A DNA stretch of 64,000 nucleotides from Verrucomicrobiota bacterium (GCA_003569205.1 BGOK01000003.1:62001-126000); one strand, 5' to 3'; counted from the stretch's first letter, positions 1 through 7,767 are shown. Numbers and translations are program-made. Notes: generated by a model not told the origin, from the sequence alone.

Positions 1-772
1 CCGTTGCGAAGTCGTCGGGGAGCGGGGCGGTCAAGTCAATCGGGACGCCGGCCACGAGGCCTTGAATCCGGCCGAGATGGAGGAGTAGGCAGCGATGCAA
101 AGGCTTATCGTCGCCCTTATTGAGGCGACCTCGCCGCGTCGTGTCGGTGAGTGTCACGCGGCCTGAGCGGGCGTATTCGAGTTCGCCGGCGATACGCAGT
201 CCGCATTCGTTGGCGTGGGCGCGGATTTGGTCACGACGCGGGAAACGCGTGGTCGCAGTCCAGCGACGCCAGCGATTGAAAAGCTCGCCGCCGTGAAAGG
301 TCGTCTCGGCTTGTTTGCCGAGCCGATGCGAGACGAAGGCCCGCCCGCGCGTGTCGTCCATACCCAGTGGTAGGTCGCAGAGCCCGCCTTCGGCGGGGGC
401 CTCTTCGGTGCGGGCGATGAACTCGTAGGTGAAGTTAAGTTGAAACGACCCGATGGCCTCGCGCCACGAGGCGAGCGTGCTGGCCCGGTCAGCGAGGATG
501 AGTAGTCCAGAGACTTGTGGCTCGGGACCGAAGGCCACCGCCGGTTCTTTTAGTCCGAGCTTAACGATCTCGGGTTTCTCCAGTTGAAGTTGGACGCGGA
601 GTTCGCCGACTAAGTGGGCGGCATTTTCCTGCCAGGGATGGTCGTCGCTGGGTAAATTAACTGGCTTGTTGAGGGCGACCCAGCCTGGCCCGTGCGTGAG
701 AACATCGAGCCGCAAGGGCGCCACGCCGAAGACTCCCGACGGGAAGCCGATGGAGGAAGGGAGCTGGCTCAT
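1..772 (-). CDS. RluA-like pseudouridine synthase homologue, catalytic motif lost (3' end outside window)
   Basis: The minus-strand frame opens at an ATG at 770-772 and runs off the window edge; about 257 codons are visible. It has the RluA skeleton: a 'WVALNKP' strand at residues 31-37, 'SGLLILAD' at 88-95, and 'RRDQIRAHA' at 179-187, which matches the RluA motif GRxHQIRxH. In active RluA enzymes the catalytic aspartate lies in HRLDxxxSG. Here the aligned stretch is F-G-P-E-P-Q-V-S-G, so the His, Arg and Asp are replaced and a Glu occupies the Asp position. It is probably an RNA-binding relative or an enzyme with altered chemistry. The start lies directly downstream of the rpsT terminator, so it is probably transcribed separately from rpsT. 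Family assignment is fairly sure; activity is not. Confidence 0.75.
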   Translation of the reverse strand, partial: MSQLPSSIGFPSGVFGVAPLRLDVLTHGPGWVALNKPVNLPSDDHPWQENAAHLVGELRVQLQLEKPEIVKLGLKEPAVAFGPEPQVSGLLILADRASTLASWREAIGSFQLNFTYEFIARTEEAPAEGGLCDLPLGMDDTRGRAFVSHRLGKQAETTFHGGELFNRWRRWTATTRFPRRDQIRAHANECGLRIAGELEYARSGRVTLTDTTRRGRLNKGDDKPLHRCLLLHLGRIQGLVAGVPIDLTAPLPDDFAT

Positions 773-780
773 CCTAAAAC

Positions 781-809
781 AAAAAACCCCGGCGTCTCAG
801 ACGGCGGGG
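781..809 (-). terminator. Intrinsic terminator of rpsT
   Basis: A GC-rich hairpin with arms at 787-797 and 799-809 (one mismatch) is followed on the minus strand by six T residues at 786-781. It lies 27 bases past the rpsT stop and just before the RluA-like start. Confidence 0.85.
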
Positions 810-835
810 TTGTGGAGAGGCCCGAAAGGCATCTC

Positions 836-1081
836 TTACTTCTTGGCGGCAGCCAGCTTCTTCGCGAGGCGAGCCTTGATGCGGTTCGCTTTGTTGCGAT
901 GGATGACGCCCGTCTTGGCGGCCTTGTCGGCGGCGGAAGCCACGGCGGCAGGGCTGGCGGAAGCCGCGCCTGCGACGAAGCCCTTGACGAGGCTCTTAAG
1001 GCGGGTGCGGACGATCTTATTGCGAGCGGCGCGAGCAATGGTTTGGCGGATGCTCTTCTGGTTAGCTTTGATGTTGGCCAT
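836..1081 (-). CDS. rpsT: 30S ribosomal protein S20
   Basis: This 81-residue, Lys/Arg/Ala-rich protein begins MANIKANQKSIRQ, the typical S20 opening, and ends in a basic AKKLAAAKK tail. S20 binds 16S rRNA in the body of the small subunit and helps early assembly. Length and composition match the family. It is preceded on the same strand by tRNA-Tyr and followed by an intrinsic terminator at 781-809, so it is probably expressed alone or with the tRNA. Confidence 0.97.
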   Translation of the reverse strand: MANIKANQKSIRQTIARAARNKIVRTRLKSLVKGFVAGAASASPAAVASAADKAAKTGVIHRNKANRIKARLAKKLAAAKK

Positions 1082-1139
1082 GTGTGTCAGTAGGGAAGCC
1101 GTGGGCGGCCCTCGGAGTCAACGCGGATTTAACGATTTC

Positions 1140-1157
1140 GCCCCCGGAGTCGGGGGC
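1140..1157 (-). terminator. GC hairpin downstream of tRNA-Tyr
   Basis: A six-base-pair perfect stem (GCCCCC/GGGGGC) with a six-base loop lies 20 bases past the tRNA-Tyr CCA end. No good T-run follows (GAAATCGTT), so it is a weak terminator or a processing and stability hairpin. Confidence 0.4.
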
Positions 1158-1176
1158 GTCGTCAAAATTGTCCTGC

Positions 1177-1263
1177 TGGTGGAAGGGGTGGGATTCGAAC
1201 CCACGAACAGCGAAGCTGAACGGATTTACAGTCCGCGACCTTTAGCCACTTGGATACCCTTCC
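1177..1263 (-). tRNA. tRNA-Tyr (anticodon GTA)
   Basis: The minus strand folds as a class II tRNA. The acceptor arm is GGAAGGG (1263-1257) paired with CCCTTCC, the anticodon loop contains CTGTAAA with anticodon GTA, there is a long variable arm, the T-loop is GTTCGAATC, and CCA is encoded at 1179-1177. The bases flanking the acceptor (CTGCTGG before, CCAGCAG after) are also complementary and would extend the acceptor helix in the precursor. Confidence 0.96.
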
Positions 1264-1392
1264 GGCCAGCAGGAAGGGCTTTTTGGCAGTCCGAGGCTCC
1301 CGTGACAAGCGCTTTCCCTCGCTTTTAGTGGTTCGGGTCTGGAAATGCCGAAAGGCCTTCACTCCCCGCCAATTTTGGCTCATTCAGGGAGC

Positions 1393-1779
1393 ATGGAGGC
1401 GTCCCCTATCATCGTCTTGATTGATGGAGACTGTGCTTTGTGTAATCGGTCGGCCCAATGGTTCTCCGCCCGCGATACCCGTGGGACCATGGTTTTCGCG
1501 ACGAACGCAGGGGAGACGGCCCGTATCCTCGGCGAGCCCCCTGGGGGCGATCAGGGGACGGTGGTGGCTTGGGTCGGCTCGCAGCGGCTGGTTCGGTCGT
1601 CCGCCGTTTTATTCATGCTGCGGTGCTTGGGGGGCGGTTGGGGTCTCTTGGCTTGGTCGCTCGCCTGGGTGCCCACCTTTTGGGCCGACGCCGTCTATAA
1701 CTTTATCGCCCAGCGTCGGCATTGGTTCGGTCGCCCCCTGGCTTGTACGCTCTTGAGCCCCACTCACCTCGCTGATTAA
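1393..1779 (+). CDS. DCC-family thiol-disulfide oxidoreductase (DUF393)
   Basis: A 128-residue protein with the DxxCxxC signature of the DCC/DUF393 family at residues 11-17 (DGDCALC). The family has a thioredoxin-like fold and is predicted to do thiol-disulfide exchange; substrates are unknown. A hydrophobic stretch near residues 80-105 is typical of the family. I chose the ATG at 1393, not the upstream one at 1345, because it follows an AGGGAG-like ribosome site and puts the motif at the usual place near the N terminus. It is followed after 9 bases by a small lipoprotein gene. Confidence 0.85.
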   Translation: MEASPIIVLIDGDCALCNRSAQWFSARDTRGTMVFATNAGETARILGEPPGGDQGTVVAWVGSQRLVRSSAVLFMLRCLGGGWGLLAWSLAWVPTFWADAVYNFIAQRRHWFGRPLACTLLSPTHLAD

Positions 1780-1788
1780 TCTGCGCAC

Positions 1789-2064
1789 ATGAAGACCCTC
1801 CTCGCCTTTGCCGCGGCCCTGATGCTGGCGGGCTGTGGTGTCTTCAAGACTTACGTGCAGAATGATGCCCAAGCGCAGATGGAGCGGGATAGCGCCGAGC
1901 GTCAGGCCCGCCTGAAGGCGGAGGGTAAACTGAATGCCAAGGAGCTGGAAGCTGTGTCCGCTCGCATGGGGTGGGTGCGGGCGGAGGCGAATGGCCTCCC
2001 GGCCGCTCTGTCCATTGAGGAAATGGAGCGCCGTGCCAAGGCGGCCAAAGAAAAGCAGCCTTAG
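1789..2064 (+). CDS. Small hypothetical lipoprotein
   Basis: A 91-residue protein with a lipoprotein signal: positively charged start, hydrophobic core, and lipobox L-A-G-C with the lipidated Cys at residue 16. The mature part is charged and helical (rich in Ala, Glu, Lys, Arg), probably one long amphipathic helix. I do not recognise a family. It sits between the DCC oxidoreductase and the OppB-like permease on the same strand and may be cotranscribed with both, but nothing in the sequence ties it to the transporter. Confidence 0.7.
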   Translation: MKTLLAFAAALMLAGCGVFKTYVQNDAQAQMERDSAERQARLKAEGKLNAKELEAVSARMGWVRAEANGLPAALSIEEMERRAKAAKEKQP

Positions 2065-2114
2065 TCCCGTAGGCTTGCAACCCACCTCGTCCGTCCCACG
2101 CTGGCCTCGCCCCG

Positions 2115-3038
2115 ATGTTCCTCTACGTCCTCAAGCGGCTGGCTGAAATGATCCCCGTCCTCTTGGTCGTGGTCATTACCACCTTCTTTTTAGCGCATGC
2201 GGTGCCCGGTGGTCCGTTCGATAAGGAACGCCCGATGCCAGCAGAAGTGAAGAAGCAGGTCGAAGCCTACTACGGACTCGACCAGCCGCTGCACGTGCAG
2301 CTGGGTAACTATATCGGCAATCTCTCCCAGGGCTCGTTGGGCCCTTCGATGAAGTACCCTGGCTGGACGGTGAATCAGATCATCGGCGAGCGCATCCCGG
2401 TCTCGGTCGTCTTGGGTTCACTTTCCCTGCTCATCGCGATTCTCGTGGGCATCCCCATCGGGGTGATCGCAGCGTCTCGTCCGAATACCTGGATGGACCG
2501 CGTACCCATGGGGTTTGCACTGATTGGTATCTGTGTGCCGTCCTTTGTTTTCGGGCCTTTGCTCGCCTTGGTCTTCTCGCTCCAGCTCGGTTGGTTTCCG
2601 CCGTGCGGTTGGGGTACGGTGTCCCACCTCGTGCTGCCTTCGTTGGCTTTGGGCCTGATCACCGCTGCGCCCTTGGCACGCTTGACGCGCGGTGAACTCA
2701 TGGAAGTCTATACCTTGGATTACGTGCGCACCGCGCGCGCCAAGGGCGTGTCGCCGATGCGAGTGCGTTTCGTGCATGCGCTGCGTAACGGTATTTTACC
2801 CGTCGTCACTTACCTCGGGCCCGCCGCCGCCGCCTTGGTTTCCGGCTCCTTTGTCGTCGAATCTCTCTTTGACGTTCCCGGTGTCGGCCGGCTCTTTGTC
2901 ACCGCCATCATTAACCGCGACGTTCCCGTCATCCTCGGGACGACGTTGCTCTACGCGGTCGCTTTACTCTGCCTTAACCTGGTGGCCGACCTCGCGAAGG
3001 CCGCCCTCGACCCGCGCACCGCGCGCGACCGCCGATGA
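2115..3038 (+). CDS. ABC transporter permease, OppB/DppB type
   Basis: A 307-residue inner-membrane permease of the peptide/nickel ABC family. It has the typical N-terminal segment (ExIPVLLVVVITTFFLAHAVPGGPF), about six membrane spans, and the EAA-like coupling loop around YVRTARAKGVSPMRVRFVHALRNG, which contacts the ATPase. The C-terminal FDVPGVGRLFVTAIINRDVPVI is characteristic of OppB. It overlaps the OppC-like gene by four bases (ATGA), so the two are translationally coupled. No solute-binding protein or ATPase lies nearby, so the substrate cannot be read from context; oligopeptides are the default guess. Confidence 0.93.
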   Translation: MFLYVLKRLAEMIPVLLVVVITTFFLAHAVPGGPFDKERPMPAEVKKQVEAYYGLDQPLHVQLGNYIGNLSQGSLGPSMKYPGWTVNQIIGERIPVSVVLGSLSLLIAILVGIPIGVIAASRPNTWMDRVPMGFALIGICVPSFVFGPLLALVFSLQLGWFPPCGWGTVSHLVLPSLALGLITAAPLARLTRGELMEVYTLDYVRTARAKGVSPMRVRFVHALRNGILPVVTYLGPAAAALVSGSFVVESLFDVPGVGRLFVTAIINRDVPVILGTTLLYAVALLCLNLVADLAKAALDPRTARDRR

Positions 3039-3913
3039 GTTCCACGGTGACCAACGCCTCCGCCCCGACCGAAACCGGCTGGCAACGCTTCCAGCGCGAT
3101 CGCACCCCGGTGATCGCCCTGTGGTTCTTGGTCGGCATCGCCGCCCTCTGCTTTAGTTCGCCGCTCCTGACGGCCCTGCACCTACTACCCGACTACAAGG
3201 CGCAAGACCTCGCGCTCGGCCCGGTGGCCCCTTGTGCCGCGCATTGGTTGGGGACGGACCTCTTGGGGCGCGACCTCCTCGCCCGCCTGCTGCAAGGCGG
3301 GATGATTTCCATCTCCGTCGGCTTGATTGCCACGACCGTCGCGCTGTTCGTCGGGGTGATCTACGGTGTCGTCGCCGCGGAAATCGGTGGTCGGTTCGAG
3401 GACCTCGCCATGCGGGTGGTCGATATCGTGAGCACTCTCCCGCTGACGCTCATCGTCATTCTCTGCACCGTGATCTTTGGGCAAAATATCTGGATGATTT
3501 TCTTGGCGGTGGGCGGCGTGTCTTGGCTGACGATGGCCCGCATCGTTTGCACCAAGACCCGTTCGCTGAAGAACCGCCAATTCGTCGAGGCGGCAGTTTC
3601 CTTGGGCCAATCGCGCCCGGGTATCGTCCTGCGCCATTATCTCCCGAACCTCTCCGGTACCATCGCGGTCTATGCGACCCTCACCGTTCCGGGTGTGATG
3701 TTGCTCGAGGCCTTCGTCAGCTTCCTGGGCCTCGGCGTGAAGTCGCCGATGACCTCCTGGGGGATGCTGATCAAAGAAGGCTCCGATGTCATGGAGCAAT
3801 GCCCTTGGCTACTGTTCATCCCCTCCGTCGTCTTTGCGGGAACCTTACTCTCGCTCAGTTACCTCGGGGATGGTTTACGCGATGCTTTTGACCCGCGTAC
3901 GGCCAAGAAATAA
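3035..3913 (+). CDS. ABC transporter permease, OppC/DppC type
   Basis: A 292-residue partner of the preceding permease. It has the OppC N-terminal segment before the first span, the HWLGTDLLGRDLLARLLQGG motif near residues 70-90, and the coupling-loop motif FVEAAVSLGQSRPGIVLRHYLPN. Its start codon overlaps the OppB-like stop, so both are probably made in equal amounts and form a heterodimeric channel in the inner membrane. Binding protein and ATPase subunits are not in this window. Confidence 0.93.
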   Translation: MSSTVTNASAPTETGWQRFQRDRTPVIALWFLVGIAALCFSSPLLTALHLLPDYKAQDLALGPVAPCAAHWLGTDLLGRDLLARLLQGGMISISVGLIATTVALFVGVIYGVVAAEIGGRFEDLAMRVVDIVSTLPLTLIVILCTVIFGQNIWMIFLAVGGVSWLTMARIVCTKTRSLKNRQFVEAAVSLGQSRPGIVLRHYLPNLSGTIAVYATLTVPGVMLLEAFVSFLGLGVKSPMTSWGMLIKEGSDVMEQCPWLLFIPSVVFAGTLLSLSYLGDGLRDAFDPRTAKK

Positions 3914-3914
3914 G

Positions 3915-4178
3915 ATGCCGCTGCGACGTTACATCGTGCTCAAGGCCGACGGCACCGAGGGTGACGAATTTGAGGTCGATCTGCCGGCGGAAGCGGCCGA
4001 CTTCACTCAGCACCCAGTCACGAAGGAGGCCTGCCGCCGTCTCCTCGCTTCGCCGAGCTTAACGATTCGTTATGGTGAGGGAGCGATGAAGCAGGCCGTT
4101 TCCGATAAGCGCTTAGCGCAGGCGGGCTTTCAGAAGCTGGAGAAGAACGGCGAAGGCGGTTGGACGAAGGTCAACTGA
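3915..4178 (+). CDS. FmdB-like small protein lacking the zinc-ribbon cysteines
   Basis: An 87-residue protein starting at the ATG one base after the OppC-like stop, so it ends the permease operon. The opening M-P-L-R-R-Y, the 'DEFEVDLP' strand, and 'ACRRLLASPSLTIRYG' follow the layout of FmdB-type regulatory zinc ribbons (MPxYEY..., FE..., LISAP...). The paired CxxC motifs that bind zinc in FmdB are absent; only one Cys remains, before RRLLASPS. It may be an FmdB derivative that no longer binds metal. The similarity is by eye, so the family link is tentative; the gene itself is well supported. Confidence 0.6.
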   Translation: MPLRRYIVLKADGTEGDEFEVDLPAEAADFTQHPVTKEACRRLLASPSLTIRYGEGAMKQAVSDKRLAQAGFQKLEKNGEGGWTKVN

Positions 4179-4205
4179 GTGGCTCGCTGACCCCACCAAA
4201 CGAAA

Positions 4206-4227
4206 CACCCTGCTGGTGGGCAGGGTG
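4206..4227 (-). terminator. Terminator hairpin of rpsP
   Basis: A seven-base-pair stem (CACCCTG/CAGGGTG) with an eight-base loop lies 41 bases past the rpsP stop on the minus strand, followed by TTTCGTTT. It also lies 27 bases after the FmdB-like gene on the plus strand, so it separates the convergent units. Confidence 0.6.
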
Positions 4228-4268
4228 AGACGTCGTCAGGGTGGGCGTTTCCGCCGTGTAGAGGGGAC

Positions 4269-4535
4269 TTAGGCCTTCGGAGCAGCGGCAGCGGCACCAC
4301 GGGCACGCTTCACGAGCGACTTCGCGGTATCGGATGGCTGGGCGCCGAGCTTGACCCAATGGTCTACGCGTTCGACGTTGATCACGAGAGGGATGGCCTT
4401 ACCGCGGGCGCCTGGGTTATAGTGGCCGAGGACTTCGACGAAGCGACCGTCACGGCGGATGCTCTGTTCGGCAACGACGAGGCGATAGGTCGGCTCGTTT
4501 TTGGTACCGAAGCGTTGGAGGCGGATGCGAAGCAT
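4269..4535 (-). CDS. rpsP: 30S ribosomal protein S16
   Basis: An 88-residue protein opening MLRIRLQRFGTKNEPTYRLVVAEQ, with the S16 signature RRDGRFVEVLGHYNP near residues 27-41. It ends in an Ala/Lys-rich tail. S16 is needed for 30S assembly. In many bacteria the order is rpsP-rimM-trmD-rplS. Here trmD-rplS lies upstream, rimM is absent from the window, and a terminator plus a candidate small RNA separate rplS from rpsP, so rpsP is probably expressed from its own promoter in 4536-4640. Confidence 0.97.
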   Translation of the reverse strand: MLRIRLQRFGTKNEPTYRLVVAEQSIRRDGRFVEVLGHYNPGARGKAIPLVINVERVDHWVKLGAQPSDTAKSLVKRARGAAAAAPKA

Positions 4536-4644
4536 TGTAGTTGGGAAGAGGGAGGGAGTTGCCGGACGCTTGGGCTAGCCAAACGAGGGATGTGGAAAGA
4601 CGCAGGCGGGAAGGGGGGAGTCAAGCCTGCAGGCGGCGTTTTCA

Positions 4645-4741
4645 GAAAAAACTTTCAGTCCCTTCGTGGGGAGCTGAAACGACTGTGTACAGGGTAAGTA
4701 ACTTATTAACAGCAGGTTGATTTGCCTGATTGCAGTCGTTT
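4645..4741 (-). ncRNA. Candidate small structured RNA between rplS and rpsP
   Basis: On the minus strand a -10-like TAGTAT (4750-4745) is followed by a roughly 97-base segment with three structural elements. The first is a nine-base-pair closing stem, AAACGACTG (4741-4733) with CAGTCGTTT (4685-4677). Inside it is a CAGG/CCTG hairpin (4728-4713). At the end is an intrinsic terminator, TTTCAG-TCCC paired to GGGA-CTGAAA (4679-4653) plus six T residues (4651-4646). No reading frame of note is present. It could be a free small RNA or an attenuated rpsP leader; the last three bases of the closing stem are shared with the terminator stem. I do not recognise an Rfam family. Confidence 0.5.
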
Positions 4742-4769
4742 AAGATACTAGGCCTTTATCTTTAGGTAT

Positions 4770-4793
4770 AAAAAAGCCCCGGAAGCGGGGCTT
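4770..4793 (-). terminator. Intrinsic terminator of rplS
   Basis: A GCCCCG/CGGGGC stem with AA/TT extension and a GAAG loop (4774-4793) is followed on the minus strand by six T residues (4775-4770). It lies 21 bases past the rplS stop. Confidence 0.92.
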
Positions 4794-4813
4794 TTGGACG
4801 GCGCAGGGAGCGC

Positions 4814-5203
4814 TTACTTGACCTCGGCGGCAGCCGAAGGGTCGTAGCGCTTTTCCTTAACCTTGGTGGCAGACTTACCGTGGCGATCGCGGAGGTAGAA
4901 GAGGCGAGCCTTCATGACCTGGGACACGCGTTCGACTTCGATTTTCTCGATGTTCGGGGAGTGGACCGGGAAAGTGCGCTCAACGCCTTCGCCAAAGGAG
5001 ATGCGGCGGACGGTGAAGGTTTCTTGGACGTTGCCGCCCTTGCGGGAGATGACGATGCCGGAGAACAGCTGGGTGCGCTCTTTGTCGCCTTCGCGGACCT
5101 TGGTGGAGACGCGGACGCCATCACCGACCTTGAAAGTGTCGTGACCGCGGCCGGGCTTCAGCTGCGATTGGGTGGCGTATTGGAGGAGGGGATGGTTGCT
5201 CAT
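4814..5203 (-). CDS. rplS: 50S ribosomal protein L19
   Basis: A 129-residue protein beginning [14 protein letters not shown], with the L19 signature [20 protein letters not shown] and [18 protein letters not shown], and the [14 protein letters not shown] strand. L19 sits at the 30S-50S interface. I chose the ATG at 5203 because it overlaps the trmD stop as ATGA and matches family length; an upstream in-frame start would lie inside trmD. Transcription ends at the terminator at 4770-4793. Confidence 0.96.
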   Translation of the reverse strand: MSNHPLLQYATQSQLKPGRGHDTFKVGDGVRVSTKVREGDKERTQLFSGIVISRKGGNVQETFTVRRISFGEGVERTFPVHSPNIEKIEVERVSQVMKARLFYLRDRHGKSATKVKEKRYDPSAAAEVK

Positions 5204-5892
5204 GGCTGGTGTTCTTGGTCTTCCAGTAGGTCGGGCCTGCGGTGCTTTGTCTTCTCGATTTGCTTTACCCGGCGCCACTTTTCGATTTCGGCGTGGTGTC
5301 CTCCTAGGAGGACTGGGGGCACTTCGAGACCATCATAAACAGCGGGTCTGGTGTACTGCGGAAAGGCGAGCAACTTGCCGTTGTAGCTATCCCCAGTCAA
5401 GGAGTTTTCCTCGCCGAGGACCCCAGGGATTTGCCGGCCGATGCAATCCACTAGGACGCAAGCCGGGAGGGTTCCGTTGGTCAAAACATAGTCACCAATC
5501 GAGATTTCGCGAGTAACCTTGCGGTCCCGGAAGCGCTGGTCGATCCCTTCATAATGGCCAGAAATGAGGATTAAATGGCTTTTTTGGGCTAATTCCCGGG
5601 CCAAGGGGTTAGTCAGCTGCTCCCCATCCGGGCAAAGGTAGATGACCTCGCAATCGGGCGTGGCCAAGGCGTCCACGGCATCAAAAAGGGGCTGGCAGGT
5701 CATCAGCATGCCTGGACCACCCCCATACGGGATATCGTCGACCTTCCGGTGCTTATCCTTCGAGTACTGCCGTAGGTCGTGGGCCTTGAACCCGAGGGTG
5801 CCCTTTTCAATGGCACGGCCGATGACGGATTCCTGGAGGAAGCCGTCGGCCATGGCCGGGAAGAGGGTAAGTAGGTCGATGCGGATGGCCAC
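5200..5892 (-). CDS. trmD: tRNA (guanine37-N1)-methyltransferase TrmD
   Basis: A 230-residue SPOUT methyltransferase that methylates G37 of tRNAs next to the anticodon using S-adenosylmethionine, which prevents +1 frameshifting. Signature segments are [12 protein letters not shown] near residue 53, [14 protein letters not shown] near 108, the knotted SAM-binding segment [12 protein letters not shown] near 128, and [14 protein letters not shown] near 200. Length is normal. Its stop overlaps the rplS start by four bases, giving a two-gene operon. rimM, usually just before trmD, is missing here. Confidence 0.97.
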   Translation of the reverse strand: MAIRIDLLTLFPAMADGFLQESVIGRAIEKGTLGFKAHDLRQYSKDKHRKVDDIPYGGGPGMLMTCQPLFDAVDALATPDCEVIYLCPDGEQLTNPLARELAQKSHLILISGHYEGIDQRFRDRKVTREISIGDYVLTNGTLPACVLVDCIGRQIPGVLGEENSLTGDSYNGKLLAFPQYTRPAVYDGLEVPPVLLGGHHAEIEKWRRVKQIEKTKHRRPDLLEDQEHQP

Positions 5893-5952
5893 GGCGATGT
5901 CAGGCCATCCAACGGGAGAAAGCCACCCGAGGGCAAGCCTCGGTAAGGGGGC

Positions 5953-6999
5953 TTACTTCTTCTTCCGCAGATTCATCCGGGTCTCCGACTCGGCCGGCAC
6001 TGGCTTGCCGACTTCGTCGACGGGGGAAGTGTAGAGGTAGCGCCAGACGTCTTCCTGCACCGGCACGCCCTTGGCGTCCTTGGGCGGGTTCTTGCCGACT
6101 TGGACGAAGCTGTGGCCTTTGTTGGCATCGCCTTTGACGTCATACTTGGTGATTAGGCGGCGGGAGTTGCCGTAAGGGTACTTGGCTTCGTCGGTATTCA
6201 CGATGGGGCCGAACTTATTCAGACCCATGAGTAACCATGAGCGGGGGTAATGGTCGCCGCTCCAGCCGCTGTCGAGCACGTGGCTGTAGCCGAAGAAACG
6301 GTTGGATGGAGTCGCCGAAGGCAGCGCCTGCCAATCGTCGAGCTGGTCGCGCGGGCCGCAGAACATCACAATGCGCGCGCACTTCTGCGCGATGCCGAAA
6401 CGGGCCGCAGAGGTCGCGCCGTGCGAGGCACCCGAGACGATCACTTTTTCCCAATCGAGGGCTTTGCCATCTTTCGTGAGGAAGAATTCCCAGCGGCCTG
6501 CCGAGTTAGCTTTGGCGAGCGCCTTCACGAGTTGATACGCGCGTTCCTGCATGCTGTCGGGTACGGGGATGTCGATAGCCTTGGACGCATCCCGGCCGGT
6601 GGTGGCTTCGAGGCGGATGTTACCGAGGTGCTGCGAGTCATCGAGCGGCTCAGTGTTGAGTTTGGCGAACCACTCACGCGCATAGGCGACTTGGATGTAG
6701 TGCAGGCCGTAGCTATTGACCTTTTCGGCGAGTGGCTGGCTGTGGCCCATGAGCCAAATCACGAGCTGGCCCCGCGGCGCAACCCGCGTGTCGACGGTGG
6801 CTCGTTGGGCGTCGGCGGGCTTGCCGGCCGCCTCGAGGACAAACCCGACTTCTGGATGCGACTTGCAGCGCGGGTCGATCTCACTGGCGCGAAGCGTCAG
6901 GCTATAGGCTTGGGGCTTCGGGTCCGCAAACTTCAGCGCGGACTCGGTCGAGGCTGCGAAACCCGTGAGGGCCAGGAGGAGGGGCAGGAGGGACTTCAT
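5953..6999 (-). CDS. Secreted alpha/beta-hydrolase (BPSS1187-like)
   Basis: A 348-residue protein with an N-terminal signal peptide (MKSLLPLLLALTGFAASTES). The nucleophile elbow G-A-S-H-G puts Ser at residue 192, and a candidate catalytic His is in KGHSF at residue 296. The acid residue is not certain. It resembles the BPSS1187-type secreted hydrolases of unknown substrate found in Verrucomicrobiota and Planctomycetota. The C terminus is basic (NLRKKK). It follows trmD on the opposite side of a short gap and is probably a single-gene unit. Confidence 0.75.
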   Translation of the reverse strand: MKSLLPLLLALTGFAASTESALKFADPKPQAYSLTLRASEIDPRCKSHPEVGFVLEAAGKPADAQRATVDTRVAPRGQLVIWLMGHSQPLAEKVNSYGLHYIQVAYAREWFAKLNTEPLDDSQHLGNIRLEATTGRDASKAIDIPVPDSMQERAYQLVKALAKANSAGRWEFFLTKDGKALDWEKVIVSGASHGATSAARFGIAQKCARIVMFCGPRDQLDDWQALPSATPSNRFFGYSHVLDSGWSGDHYPRSWLLMGLNKFGPIVNTDEAKYPYGNSRRLITKYDVKGDANKGHSFVQVGKNPPKDAKGVPVQEDVWRYLYTSPVDEVGKPVPAESETRMNLRKKK

Positions 7000-7089
7000 G
7001 GGGATAAGACACCGAAGTCCTTTTCGGCGTTCCCTGCAAACCTTCTAGGATATTCGTCGTCGCAGCGAGGAACCCGCCGCCGCTGGCTT

Positions 7090-7767
7090 TTAGCGGCGCC
7101 GGGATTTCTTACCCTTCATGGCATCAATCTTAGCTTTGACCTTGAGGGCAACAATGGCGAGCGAGATGGCGGCGAAGCCTGCGAAGAGGATGTTGCTGAG
7201 TTGGAAGCCGCCGAAGCCATCGTCGGCTACGCCATCGGTTGCGCCCAAGACGGGGTGGGGATCCGGGTCTGCCTTAGGGACTTCCTTGGGCGCTAGGACG
7301 TTTACCACGGGCTCACTGGTCTTGAGTAAGGAGTAGTAGGCGCCTTCGAACTTCGCTGCACCGCTGAACGTGCCGCTGACGCTGAACTTTTGGCCTAAGG
7401 TATGTCCGCTGCCAAAGATAACGACCGGCGTAGGCACTGGCACGTCGAGTACCATCACTAGTTCTAGGCCTTCGAGTTCTGCGTGAATGAGTTGCACCAA
7501 GATGGGCCGTCCGCCGGTGGTCTCCGTTTGGCGGGCCTTGATTTGCGAGCGCAAGGCATCGAACTCCGCTTGGTCCTCCCGACTCATGGCGCCGTTTGCT
7601 GGCGCTGGTAGCGGGGCGGCGGTGGGCGGCACCGTGTCCTCCCGTGACTTTTGCCGAAGTTGTTCGAGCTCAGCCAAGTCCGCTGGCGAGATCGGCGCCG
7701 GCGTCGGTTTCTCCGCCGCCCCCAGGGCGAGGCAGAGGCCAAGGAGGAGTGGGGTTGCCCAGCGCAT
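7090..7767 (-). CDS. Exported protein with C-terminal membrane anchor, unknown function
   Basis: A 225-residue protein. I chose the ATG at 7767 because it gives a clean signal peptide (MRWATPLLLGLCLALGA); longer in-frame extensions upstream look non-coding. The middle holds a Glu/Gln/Arg-rich helical segment and a predicted beta-rich domain around 'SGHTLGQKFSVSGTFSGAAKFEGAYYSLLKT'. A single hydrophobic span near residues 192-212 is followed by a basic tail (KKSRRR), so the protein is probably anchored with its body outside the cytoplasm. No family recognised. It is divergent from the ABC ATPase at 7867. Confidence 0.65.
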   Translation of the reverse strand: MRWATPLLLGLCLALGAAEKPTPAPISPADLAELEQLRQKSREDTVPPTAAPLPAPANGAMSREDQAEFDALRSQIKARQTETTGGRPILVQLIHAELEGLELVMVLDVPVPTPVVIFGSGHTLGQKFSVSGTFSGAAKFEGAYYSLLKTSEPVVNVLAPKEVPKADPDPHPVLGATDGVADDGFGGFQLSNILFAGFAAISLAIVALKVKAKIDAMKGKKSRRR

